6,984 nt of DNA, from positions 1-6,984 of the forward strand of contig CAYHWL010000083.1 in the NCBI GenBank assembly GCA_964359785.1. The letters are read 5' to 3'. The position numbers and the translations under genes were made by a program. The notes under the pieces were generated by a model. It saw only the letters and a list, made by a program, of their open reading frames with translations, ran no database searches and was not told the origin of the DNA. Below, piece after piece: positions 1 through 5,216 of the stretch (position 1 is its first letter; every line of letters starts with the position of its first letter). The DNA is from JACQSU01 sp964359785. GTDB lineage: Archaea; Nanobdellota; Nanobdellia; Woesearchaeales; JAGWAF01.

Positions 1-1389
1 CCTTGGGAAATCGCTTTCTTTCCAGATGCTATACGTTTTTATCTGCTGATGATCTTCCAGGATAGAATTTGCCTTAGAGATGATCTTCTCCGGTTCTCCA
101 GACTCAAGGAGCAACACCGCATGCACCTCTTCACCATTTTTTCCCTTGACTCCTATTACGCATGAATCTATGACTCCTTTTTGAAGGTTCAATACCGCTT
201 CTATATCTTCAGGATACACCTTCAATCCTTGACTTGTCGCGATCATGTCTTTCTTGCGCCCATGCAAGTATAGGTATCCGTCTTTTATTTCTCCTATATC
301 CCCCGTCTTGAACCAACCAGACTCGAACGATTCATCAGTCTTGATTTCATCTTGATAGTACCCGCTAAAGACATTTTTGCCGCGGACTAGGATCTCCTCA
401 TCAGGATTTATCTTGATCTCCACGCCAGGAACGGCATGTCCTACGCTTCCCTGTCTATAATCATCCAGGGTATTGACAGTCAAGACGGGGCTTGTCTCGG
501 TGAGACCATATCCTTGAACTATCCCGATCCCGCGCCATTGCGTCTCAATCTCCGTTGATATGGGCGCACCGCCTAATATGAAGTATTCAAACTGGTTTCC
601 GAATCTCCGATGAAACATGATCCTTGATAAGAATCGGGGTCCTGGCAATAAACTTTTTAACATTGCCATCATCCTTGGTACTGTGATCATGTGAGTCACC
701 TTTTCCTCTTTGCAGATCCTAGCGATTCCAATCGGGTTCAAGCTGTCCATATAGACTATCCTAGCTCCGTTATAAAGTGGGAACAGCATCCCGGTGGTCT
801 GTTCGAATAGATGGCTTAAAGGCAGGACTGAACAAAATGTCTCTTGCCCATGGATGATGACCGATTCGGATAATGATTTTATATTTGCGCATAGGTTCTG
901 GTGTGTTATCATCACTCCTTTGGGGATGCCTGTGGTGCCGGAGGTGTAGACGATTTCCAAGAGATCTCTTTCACTTGATTTTCTAGGTTTCAAGGGTTTG
1001 ATAGGTAGATTAGACCCTATGTCCTCCATTATGAATCCCTTGGCCTGATGATGCTTGAGAGGTTTATATCTTGAATAAATGATAGCCTTTGGTTTTACTT
1101 CTCTTATGATTTTCATAGCTGTCGATTCTGAGAAGCCATAATCGATTGCCACGACCACCGCGCCAAGAGCTATGCAAGCGAAATAGCTCATGACCCACTG
1201 TGGAGAATTTCTTGCCCAGATTACTATTCTCTCTCCGGGTTTTACAAAAGATAATTTGCTCGCAAGTCTCAATGATCTTGTGAGGATCCCCCGATAAGTG
1301 AAGTGGAATGTGCGATATTCGGTCTTGTGGGTTATGGCCACCCCCTTTTGGATGGACAGTCTCCTTAGATGGTCGACCAATGTAGCCAT
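1..1389 (-). CDS. AMP-forming acyl-CoA/acyl-ACP synthetase (ANL superfamily), 3' end outside window
   Basis: I read 463 uninterrupted codons from the ATG at 1389 to the window edge. Family hallmarks are in order: the ATP-binding P-loop YTSGTTGIPKGV (residues 148-159), the adenylate motif GYGLTETSP (from 293), the TGD motif with Asp364, and the hinge GRKKD (377-381) followed by VYPEDIE. The frame stops at ESDFPR, just before the expected C-terminal GK segment with the catalytic lysine, so perhaps 30-60 residues are missing. Such enzymes activate a carboxylic acid as acyl-AMP and pass it to CoA or to a phosphopantetheine arm; the sequence is closest in feel to long-chain acyl-CoA synthetases. 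The gene starts 23 bp after the acpS stop, with no clear Shine-Dalgarno, and is probably co-transcribed with acpS. Substrate and acceptor (CoA or carrier protein) cannot be told. Confidence 0.93.
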   Translation of the reverse strand, partial: MATLVDHLRRLSIQKGVAITHKTEYRTFHFTYRGILTRSLRLASKLSFVKPGERIVIWARNSPQWVMSYFACIALGAVVVAIDYGFSESTAMKIIREVKPKAIIYSRYKPLKHHQAKGFIMEDIGSNLPIKPLKPRKSSERDLLEIVYTSGTTGIPKGVMITHQNLCANIKSLSESVIIHGQETFCSVLPLSHLFEQTTGMLFPLYNGARIVYMDSLNPIGIARICKEEKVTHMITVPRMMAMLKSLLPGPRFLSRIMFHRRFGNQFEYFILGGAPISTEIETQWRGIGIVQGYGLTETSPVLTVNTLDDYRQGSVGHAVPGVEIKINPDEEILVRGKNVFSGYYQDEIKTDESFESGWFKTGDIGEIKDGYLYLHGRKKDMIATSQGLKVYPEDIEAVLNLQKGVIDSCVIGVKGKNGEEVHAVLLLESGEPEKIISKANSILEDHQQIKTYSIWKESDFPR

Positions 1390-1412
1390 GCGTTTTTCAT
1401 TGGATCTATGCT

Positions 1413-1739
1413 TTAATATGTTTCCAATACCACAAATGCTATTGCGTAATCCTTGTCATGGCTGATGCTTATGTCTAGATTCTTTACCGCTTTGGAATAA
1501 CGCGCGCTCAATTTCATTTTGGGTCTTGCGTTCTTTTCGTAGATGACTTCTATGTCAAGCCAGCTTGGTTTCTCGTTTATCGCCTTGAAGAATGCCTCCT
1601 TTGCGGCGAAGACACCTGCAAGGTGTTCTGGTCTTGGGTCCACAAGTTCACTTGGAGTGAATAGCTTCATTATCGCTGTCTCATCTTGTAAGGCTTTCTC
1701 CATCCGGGGTATGTGGAATATGTCAATGCCGCATTTCAT
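1413..1739 (-). CDS. acpS: Holo-[acyl-carrier-protein] synthase (AcpS-type 4'-phosphopantetheinyl transferase)
   Basis: This 108-residue protein matches the AcpS fold family, which moves 4'-phosphopantetheine from CoA to a serine of a carrier protein. The N-terminal GIDI motif carries the Mg-binding Asp6. The core FAAKEAFFKA supplies Glu48 and Lys52, followed by the WLDIEV strand (60-65) and the C-terminal SISHDKDYAIAFVVLE stretch (91-106). It is slightly shorter than the usual 115-125 residues, but no motif is missing. It starts 1 bp beyond the stop of the upstream zinc protein, has a GAGG 7 nt before the ATG, and is followed 23 bp later by an acyl-activating enzyme. The pair suggests acyl loading of a carrier protein, yet no carrier protein is encoded here. 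AcpS is typical of bacteria and patchy in archaea, so horizontal acquisition is plausible. Confidence 0.88.
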   Translation of the reverse strand: MKCGIDIFHIPRMEKALQDETAIMKLFTPSELVDPRPEHLAGVFAAKEAFFKAINEKPSWLDIEVIYEKNARPKMKLSARYSKAVKNLDISISHDKDYAIAFVVLETY

Positions 1740-1740
1740 T

Positions 1741-2127
1741 TTATTTCCTCGTGATTATACGCACTCCAGGTCCATAGTACTCATCGCTGTTTTGAATCTT
1801 TCTGTTTTGGATGGGTTTTTCTGCTGGTTTAGAGAGCGTAGCTTTGGTCTGTTCTTTGTATAATGGCTCACTGGGCGTCTGAGCAGGTGACATCTCAAGT
1901 ATCTTGTGCCAGGACACGTTGCCGCATCTGTCGCATTTCCCGTATGGCCCCCACTTTCCGACCAGTATCTCGACGGGTCCCCCGCATACGCATTTCATAT
2001 CACGCAATGGCTCGTTTCGATGTGTTTCGCACACTGGGACTGCCTGATTGTTGCGTGCGGTAGCTGGTCTTTCACAGAATGGACACTTGGTGGTTTTGGA
2101 TTCTCCGTAGGTTTTCTTTCGATACAT
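1741..2127 (-). CDS. Double zinc-knuckle protein, function unknown
   Basis: This 128-residue protein has two probable zinc sites. The first is CPFC (15-18) with a Cys33-x2-His36 partner. The second is CVCG (46-49) paired with CDRCG (65-69) around a GKWGPYGKC segment. The second unit resembles the small zinc ribbons at the C-terminus of type IA topoisomerases, where they bind single-stranded DNA; here it stands without a topoisomerase domain. Residues 80-115 are Pro/Lys/Gln/Thr-rich and probably disordered, and the tail ends in YYGPGVRIITRK. A nucleic-acid-binding role is inferred only from the ribbon. It is the first gene of the cluster with acpS (1-bp gap) and has a TATA box about 28 bp before its ATG, so a leaderless mRNA is likely. 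I do not recognise a named family for the whole protein. Confidence 0.8.
   Translation of the reverse strand: MYRKKTYGESKTTKCPFCERPATARNNQAVPVCETHRNEPLRDMKCVCGGPVEILVGKWGPYGKCDRCGNVSWHKILEMSPAQTPSEPLYKEQTKATLSKPAEKPIQNRKIQNSDEYYGPGVRIITRK
1747..1750 (-). promoter_or_regulatory. Shine-Dalgarno site of acpS
   Basis: GAGG on the minus strand, seven bases before the acpS ATG and overlapping the end of the upstream zinc-protein gene. It supports translation of acpS as an internal operon cistron and supports the chosen start, in contrast to the leaderless first genes of this window. Confidence 0.5.
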
Positions 2128-2151
2128 CGCGTGGAGCCTTGATGGGTAACC

Positions 2152-2159
2152 TTTATAAA
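2152..2159. promoter_or_regulatory. Palindromic TATA box shared by divergent genes
   Basis: TTTATAAA is its own reverse complement and lies in the 54-bp gap between the divergent starts at 2127 (minus) and 2182 (plus). Its centre is 26.5 bp from the plus ATG and 28.5 bp from the minus ATG, the usual archaeal TATA-to-start distance. One TBP site could therefore serve both directions and give leaderless transcripts each way. No second A/T box is visible in the gap. Confidence 0.65.
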
Positions 2160-2181
2160 ACCTTATCCTGCCTCAGGAGAT

Positions 2182-2547
2182 ATGAAAATCGTCATGGTAT
2201 TCGTAATGATGCTGGTCATCGTTTCTTCAGTGTCAGCTGTCACTGCTACGACTAGCAAGACGGGTTGGACAGCTGTGAAGGGGACTATCAATTTGCCTTC
2301 GACACAAAAGAAAAACACTACTGTGGTGGTAGTGGGCCCAGTGGCTTATTCATCAGCTAAAGGATTCAAGGGGGCTAACACTGGACCAAAAGGGTTTATT
2401 GATCTTAATCTGTCCAAGAGTAAGATAGATCTAGAGAGGCAGACCGCTGCCGCGAAAAAGACGCAGGCTGCCGCGCCTACCAAATACACTGCGCTAATCG
2501 CGGCGATGAAGCAGGCTAACACGAAAGGTTATCGTAAATACAAATGA
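2182..2547 (+). CDS. Small exported basic protein, function unknown
   Basis: This 121-residue protein begins with a clear Sec signal peptide: Lys2, a hydrophobic core (3-14), and a VSA site suggesting cleavage after Ala19. The mature part of about 102 residues is Lys/Ala/Thr-rich and basic, with no cysteines and no second membrane segment. It contains two N-glycosylation sequons, NTT at 45-47 and NLS at 76-78. A valine-rich strand (48-54) is followed by Gly/Lys-rich segments, and the end is Ala-rich and probably helical (86-112). The ATG sits at the distance expected for a leaderless start from the shared TATA box. It overlaps the following glycosyltransferase by 4 bp, so the two are co-translated. 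I recognise no family; a cell-surface or extracellular role is inferred from the signal peptide alone. Confidence 0.8.
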   Translation: MKIVMVFVMMLVIVSSVSAVTATTSKTGWTAVKGTINLPSTQKKNTTVVVVGPVAYSSAKGFKGANTGPKGFIDLNLSKSKIDLERQTAAAKKTQAAAPTKYTALIAAMKQANTKGYRKYK

Positions 2548-3248
2548 TAAGTGTTATCATCCCGACAAAAAATGAGTCTTTTTTTCTCCCTGAGTTGCTT
2601 GCTTCCCTAAAAAAGCAGAAGATCCTTATGCAGATAATAGTGGCAGACGCCTTCTCTACGGATGGTACTGTGAAGATAGCCAGACGGTTTGGTGCCAAAG
2701 TGGTGGATGGTGGCATGCCAAGTGTGGGCAGGAATAATGGAGCGAAGACCGCGAAAGGGGACATTCTAGTCTTCTTAGACGCGGATGTGATCCTTCCGGA
2801 TGGTTTTCTAAAGAAGAATATAGATGAATTCAAGAGAAGAAATCTTGATTTTGCCACCACTTTTGTCAAGCCAAGAAGCGAACGCCTAGATGATCGCTGG
2901 ATACATAAGTTATGGAATATTGTCTACCTCATACTCGCTAGATTCTCCCCGTTTGGTTGCGGTTTTCATATTATAGTCAAGAAAGATATCTGGGATAAGA
3001 CCCGTTTTGATGCATCGGTTGTTTTGGGGGAAGACTTTGACTTTACCACCCGCGCTTCCAAAGCAGGCGCAAGATTTGGTGTGTTAAGATCCGTCCCTAT
3101 CCTCGTCAGTGTGAGACGGTTGGATAAGGAAGGAAGGTTAGGCTTTATTCTCAAGGTGATTGGCGCGTATATCCATACTATTCTAAAAGGGCCGGTTAGG
3201 ACTGATTTGTTCAAGTATGAATTGGGCAATCACAAGCCGAAAGCTTAA
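2544..3248 (+). CDS. Family 2 glycosyltransferase
   Basis: This 234-residue protein has a GT-A fold of the GT2 type. The N-terminal VIIPTKNE (4-11) and Asp35 in the VADAFSTDGT segment bind the nucleotide sugar. FLDADV (77-82) holds the metal-binding DxD, and GED (162-164) supplies the likely catalytic acid pair. VRRLDKEGR (190-198) is probably the acceptor-side basic motif. Residues 119-146 are hydrophobic and aromatic and may sit against the membrane, but there is no convincing C-terminal transmembrane anchor. The likely reaction is transfer of a sugar from a nucleotide donor to a polyprenyl phosphate, glycolipid or growing glycan; the exact donor is not readable. Its ATG overlaps the stop of the exported-protein gene (ATGA), so a shared job at the cell surface is plausible. 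Its stop codon overlaps the probable box A of the downstream tRNA. Confidence 0.9.
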   Translation: MISVIIPTKNESFFLPELLASLKKQKILMQIIVADAFSTDGTVKIARRFGAKVVDGGMPSVGRNNGAKTAKGDILVFLDADVILPDGFLKKNIDEFKRRNLDFATTFVKPRSERLDDRWIHKLWNIVYLILARFSPFGCGFHIIVKKDIWDKTRFDASVVLGEDFDFTTRASKAGARFGVLRSVPILVSVRRLDKEGRLGFILKVIGAYIHTILKGPVRTDLFKYELGNHKPKA

Positions 3249-3251
3249 AAA
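3244..3251 (+). promoter_or_regulatory. Probable box A (TATA) of tRNA-Gln
   Basis: CTTAAAAA is centred about 30 bp before the tRNA 5' end and includes the TAA stop of the glycosyltransferase gene. The spacing fits a tRNA transcript with a very short leader. The motif is short and A/T-rich, so the call rests mainly on position. Confidence 0.45.
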
Positions 3252-3262
3252 CAGGCAGGGGT

Positions 3263-3276
3263 TATGCTCGAGCATA
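3263..3276. repeat. Perfect 14-bp palindrome abutting tRNA-Gln
   Basis: TATGCTCGAGCATA is fully self-complementary and ends one base before the mature tRNA 5' end. It lies around the predicted transcription start, 12-20 bp after the box A. It could be a dimeric-protein operator, a hairpin in the tRNA leader, or chance. Confidence 0.6.
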
Positions 3277-3277
3277 C

Positions 3278-3350
3278 AGCCCCGTAGTGTAGCGGCCAAT
3301 CATACTGGACTTTGGATCCAGTGACCCTGGTTCGAATCCGGGCGGGGCTA
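3278..3350 (+). tRNA. tRNA-Gln (anticodon TTG)
   Basis: The 73 nt fold as a full cloverleaf. The acceptor stem is AGCCCCG (3278-3284) with CGGGGCT (3343-3349) and discriminator A3350. The D-arm begins at 3287 with a short stem and the GGCCAAT loop element. The anticodon stem CTGGA/TCCAG (3305-3309, 3317-3321) encloses loop CTTTGGA with anticodon TTG at 3312-3314. The T-arm CCTGG/CCGGG encloses TTCGAAT (3331-3337). CCA is not encoded and there is no intron. In most archaea this tRNA is first charged with glutamate by GluRS and then converted by GatDE; a GluRS gene lies 2 kb downstream. The 3' end is duplicated beyond the next gene. Confidence 0.95.
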
Positions 3351-3351
3351 T
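3335..3351 (+). repeat. 17-bp direct repeat, copy 1 (tRNA-Gln 3' end)
   Basis: The last 16 bases of the tRNA plus one base of flank recur exactly at 4088-4104, 753 bp away, in the same orientation. Duplication of a tRNA 3' end with the tRNA kept intact is the usual mark left by tyrosine-recombinase integration. Confidence 0.8.
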
Positions 3352-3379
3352 CAATATTACCTTATCGGAGTACTGAAAA

Positions 3380-4027
3380 ATGGTATCCTTAAACAAACAG
3401 ATGATTTCAAGAATCAGACAATATGCAAAAGAGGAATATGCAAAAAATGATGATAACACTCATGACTGGGCCCACATCTGCTCTGTTGTGAACATAGCTA
3501 AATCAATCGCAAGAAAGGAAGGGATGGATGTGGATATAGTAGAAGTAGGAGCATTGCTTCACGATATCGGTTATCCTAGATTCAAAGAACAAAAAGAAGG
3601 ATATCTCCATAATGACCACGCATCAATCTCGGCTCAAAAAGCTGAGACATTCTTAGCTCGACTGGATCTAGACAAACAGGCTATCGAATTTATCAAAGAC
3701 ACTATCCAGTTCCACAGCGGTAGCAATATAATCAAGTCAAAAAGCCGAGAAGCAAAAGCAGTGTATGATGCAGATAAATTAGATTTGATCGGCCCAAGAG
3801 GGTTGATAAGAGCTATTGTTTGGTATGTGAAATACGATATCCCTGATTATCCTATAGAAAAAATATATCAAAAGGCTTTGGAGGATGGTGAGAAGAACGT
3901 GTTGCGTATGCAGACAGATACGGGTAGATGCTTAGCAAAGAAGCATATGTCCTATTTGGATAATTTCAAAGCAGGTTGGGAATCAATGCATCTAAATGCA
4001 AGTGATTCTAAGAGAGCATTGGAATAA
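3380..4027 (+). CDS. HD-domain metal-dependent phosphohydrolase
   Basis: This 215-residue protein has the HD superfamily metal site in order: His32 in HDWAHI, His61-Asp62 in LLHDIGY, His80 and His112 as likely further ligands, and Asp132 in YDADKLDLIG. The ADKLD signature and length fit the YedJ-like branch of HD hydrolases. Such proteins hydrolyse phosphoesters, often nucleotides, but the substrate cannot be assigned. The frame is intact. A GGAG at 3367-3370 sits nine bases before the ATG; a weak AATATTA at 3353-3359 might also serve as promoter, or the gene could be read through from the tRNA. In the few stretches I counted by hand, G+C is about 37-43%, against about 40-52% in the neighbouring glycosyltransferase gene. 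It is the only gene between the intact and the broken tRNA-Gln, so it may have arrived as cargo. Confidence 0.9.
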   Translation: MVSLNKQMISRIRQYAKEEYAKNDDNTHDWAHICSVVNIAKSIARKEGMDVDIVEVGALLHDIGYPRFKEQKEGYLHNDHASISAQKAETFLARLDLDKQAIEFIKDTIQFHSGSNIIKSKSREAKAVYDADKLDLIGPRGLIRAIVWYVKYDIPDYPIEKIYQKALEDGEKNVLRMQTDTGRCLAKKHMSYLDNFKAGWESMHLNASDSKRALE

Positions 4028-4057
4028 CGGCGTTTATCAGTCCGCACTGCCACTTAA

Positions 4058-4103
4058 TGCCCCGCAGTTTGTCCGCTACGGCCAAACAATCCGGGCGGGG
4101 CTA
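4058..4103 (+). pseudogene. Degenerate tRNA-Gln copy (tRNA-like remnant)
   Basis: GCCCCG (4059-4064) pairs with CGGGGC (4096-4101) exactly as in the tRNA-Gln acceptor stem. After GCCCCG comes a D-arm-like stretch sharing AGT and GGCCAA with the tRNA, and then the exact tRNA 3' end. The anticodon arm, variable loop and 5' T-stem (equivalent to about 3302-3334) are missing. The remaining centre folds as its own hairpin, GTTTG (4067-4071) with CAAAC (4083-4087) and CCG (4073-4075) with CGG (4079-4081). It cannot act as a normal tRNA. It is either a decayed second tRNA-Gln, an att remnant, or a small structured RNA. Confidence 0.6.
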
Positions 4104-4104
4104 T
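4088..4104 (+). repeat. 17-bp direct repeat, copy 2
   Basis: Exact copy of 3335-3351, the tRNA-Gln 3' end plus one flanking base. Similarity ends immediately on both sides of the 17 bp: G before copy 1 against C here, and C after copy 1 against A here. Confidence 0.8.
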
Positions 4105-4125
4105 AGATAAACTCCGAACAGATGA

Positions 4126-4152
4126 GCAGGGTTCACCCCAGTGATACCCTGC
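4126..4152 (+). other. Strong hairpin in the intergenic region
   Basis: GCAGGGT (4126-4132) pairs with ACCCTGC (4146-4152), continued inside by TCAC (4133-4136) with GTGA (4141-4144) around loop CCCA; T4145 is a single bulge. This makes eleven base pairs with one bulge. No T-run follows, so it is not a classical terminator. It lies just before the promoter of the next gene and may be part of a structured RNA with the tRNA remnant. Confidence 0.55.
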
Positions 4153-4158
4153 CCTAAG

Positions 4159-4166
4159 ATTTAAAT
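4159..4166 (+). promoter_or_regulatory. TATA-like box before the small membrane-protein gene
   Basis: ATTTAAAT is centred about 30 bp before the ATG at 4193, compatible with a start of transcription within a few bases of the start codon. There is no good Shine-Dalgarno before that ATG. Confidence 0.5.
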
Positions 4167-4192
4167 TCAAAGGGACAATCTTTAAGTCACCT

Positions 4193-4699
4193 ATGCACAA
4201 GCAAGACAAAATCGAAAATTTAGTCCTTTCTTATGAGGAGATTGTGTCTTATCCGCAAAGGATGTCAACAGATGGTTTAGACACCCTTGATGATTACTTC
4301 GAAAAATGCCAAGCGGCTATGAAGAGCTATAACAGTCCAGAGAAGGAAAATTACTCCCTCCCTGAATTGTGTCTTGTGATCCCCTCGATGTTTGTCTCCT
4401 TGGGCGTGGTTGGGTATTCAATCGGTGCGCTTGGAGCTGTGATTGGTTATGCTATGTCCTTGTTTCTTCCAGAGACTTTACAATCATTTTGTGCGATATA
4501 TGCCGGTCTAGGAGGTATGGTCTGCTCGGCATTGTCCACATCTACCTTTACCCAAGGAAAATTAGACCAGTTCATCAATGAGTATCGCGCTGGAAGAAAA
4601 GAATATCAAAAGAACTGCACGCTAAGGATGCTTAAGAGTAGTCTGGAAGATAAGCTTGCCCAAGCGAGGTTGCCTCCGGCTTCCGAGATGATAGAATGA
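4193..4699 (+). CDS. Small membrane protein, function unknown
   Basis: This 168-residue protein has a charged N-terminal part (1-57) with helical character, then a hydrophobic block. Residues 59-92 could form one long or two short transmembrane helices with small-residue packing (Gly/Ala/Ser-rich). Residues 97-118 form a further helix. The C-terminal part (122-165) is charged and probably a coiled or amphipathic helix facing the cytoplasm. Cysteines at 39, 60, 100, 111 and 142 show no metal-site pattern. I recognise no family. It is preceded by a TATA-like box at near-leaderless spacing and overlaps the next gene by 4 bp (ATGA), so it is probably the first gene of a two-gene operon with the small zinc protein. 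Confidence 0.75.
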   Translation: MHKQDKIENLVLSYEEIVSYPQRMSTDGLDTLDDYFEKCQAAMKSYNSPEKENYSLPELCLVIPSMFVSLGVVGYSIGALGAVIGYAMSLFLPETLQSFCAIYAGLGGMVCSALSTSTFTQGKLDQFINEYRAGRKEYQKNCTLRMLKSSLEDKLAQARLPPASEMIE

Positions 4700-4881
4700 G
4701 ATGCTCATTGTGTGAGAAGGAAATTGAGAGTTATGATAAGAGGTTCAACCATCTGTTGATAGATGAAGCTCATGAGTTTGACATCTGCCAAAGTTGTATC
4801 GACAAGTTCACGCGGTGGCAGGGGGAAGTCATCTCGATGCTGTTTCCAACAAAAGTTCTCAAAAGGTTAGGCCGCAAGTGA
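4696..4881 (+). CDS. Small CxxC...CxxC zinc-finger protein
   Basis: This 61-residue protein has CSLC (3-6) and CQSC (31-34), a spacing typical of a single four-cysteine zinc site of ribbon or treble-clef type. Between the knuckles is a charged stretch with His19 and His26. The C-terminal 25 residues are basic with Trp41 and end in KRLGRK. The function is unknown; nucleic-acid or protein binding is the usual role of such mini zinc proteins. The ATG lies inside the stop region of the membrane-protein gene, so translation is likely coupled. It converges on the SH3-like gene, with 29 bp between the two stop codons. Confidence 0.75.
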   Translation: MRCSLCEKEIESYDKRFNHLLIDEAHEFDICQSCIDKFTRWQGEVISMLFPTKVLKRLGRK

Positions 4882-4910
4882 CCGGCTCCAGTACGAAGAT
4901 GGCCAATAAT

Positions 4911-5177
4911 TTAGGTAATGGCTCTGTCTTCTAGTCTTTGCATCGAGGGTTTTTCGGGATCTTTGTTGTCAGAGACTATTCGCGGCCCATCTCCATCGTC
5001 ATAGACGATGTGGTAAACCGCATTTGTGATTCTAGAAGCAGAGTCCCCGCATTCTTTTGTGAGGGTTATAGAAGACACCTTTCCGATGTATGTCTTGAAG
5101 GGCTTATCCTTTTTATACTGGATCACTTTGACGTGGTCACCGACTTGGTACAATTCTTCTACGTTGATCTGGCCCAT
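4911..5177 (-). CDS. Small SH3-like beta-barrel protein, function unknown
   Basis: This 88-residue acidic protein has a YQVGDHVKV strand (10-18), a YIGKVSSI strand (30-37) and an AVYHIVYDDGDG segment (53-64), the pattern of a small SH3-like or KOW/Tudor-like barrel. No catalytic motif is seen. A plus-strand frame covers almost the same bases (4938-5186), but I prefer this one because its protein has a coherent beta-barrel pattern and a TATA-like CTTAAAA centred 27 bp before its ATG, giving a leaderless start. It begins 39 bp after the GluRS stop on the same strand, so read-through from GluRS is also possible. A binding role in nucleic-acid or ribosome biology is a guess from the fold only. 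Confidence 0.7.
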   Translation of the reverse strand: MGQINVEELYQVGDHVKVIQYKKDKPFKTYIGKVSSITLTKECGDSASRITNAVYHIVYDDGDGPRIVSDNKDPEKPSMQRLEDRAIT

Positions 5178-5200
5178 GCCAGATAGAGTTGCATAACAGA

Positions 5201-5207
5201 TTTTAAG
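5201..5207 (-). promoter_or_regulatory. TATA-like box of the SH3-like gene
   Basis: CTTAAAA on the minus strand lies between the GluRS stop and the next ATG, centred 27 bp before that ATG. This predicts a leaderless transcript independent of GluRS. Confidence 0.5.
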
Positions 5208-5216
5208 CCTTATGAA

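Noticed and set aside
1543..2142. Plus-strand frames opposite acpS and the zinc-knuckle gene
   Set aside because: Antisense shadows; the minus-strand proteins have clear family motifs and operon spacing.
2516..3229. Minus-strand frames opposite the glycosyltransferase
   Set aside because: Low-complexity Phe/Leu/Ser-rich shadow peptides opposite a gene with all GT2 motifs.
3262..3459. Minus-strand 65-aa frame across tRNA-Gln
   Set aside because: Its PPGFEPGS-type peptide is the well-known antisense translation of a tRNA T-arm, and it also overlaps the HD gene start.
3335..4104. A CRISPR array or insertion sequence around the repeat
   Set aside because: There are only two copies 753 bp apart, one of which is the tRNA itself; no transposase, terminal inverted repeats or spacers are seen.
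4126..4152. Hairpin as a rho-independent terminator
   Set aside because: There is no T-run after the stem, and archaeal termination depends mainly on T-rich tracts; it is kept only as a structural element.
4938..5186. Plus-strand 82-aa frame opposite the SH3-like gene
   Set aside because: No recognisable domain and no promoter at the right distance; the minus-strand product has a coherent barrel pattern and a TATA box 27 bp from its ATG.
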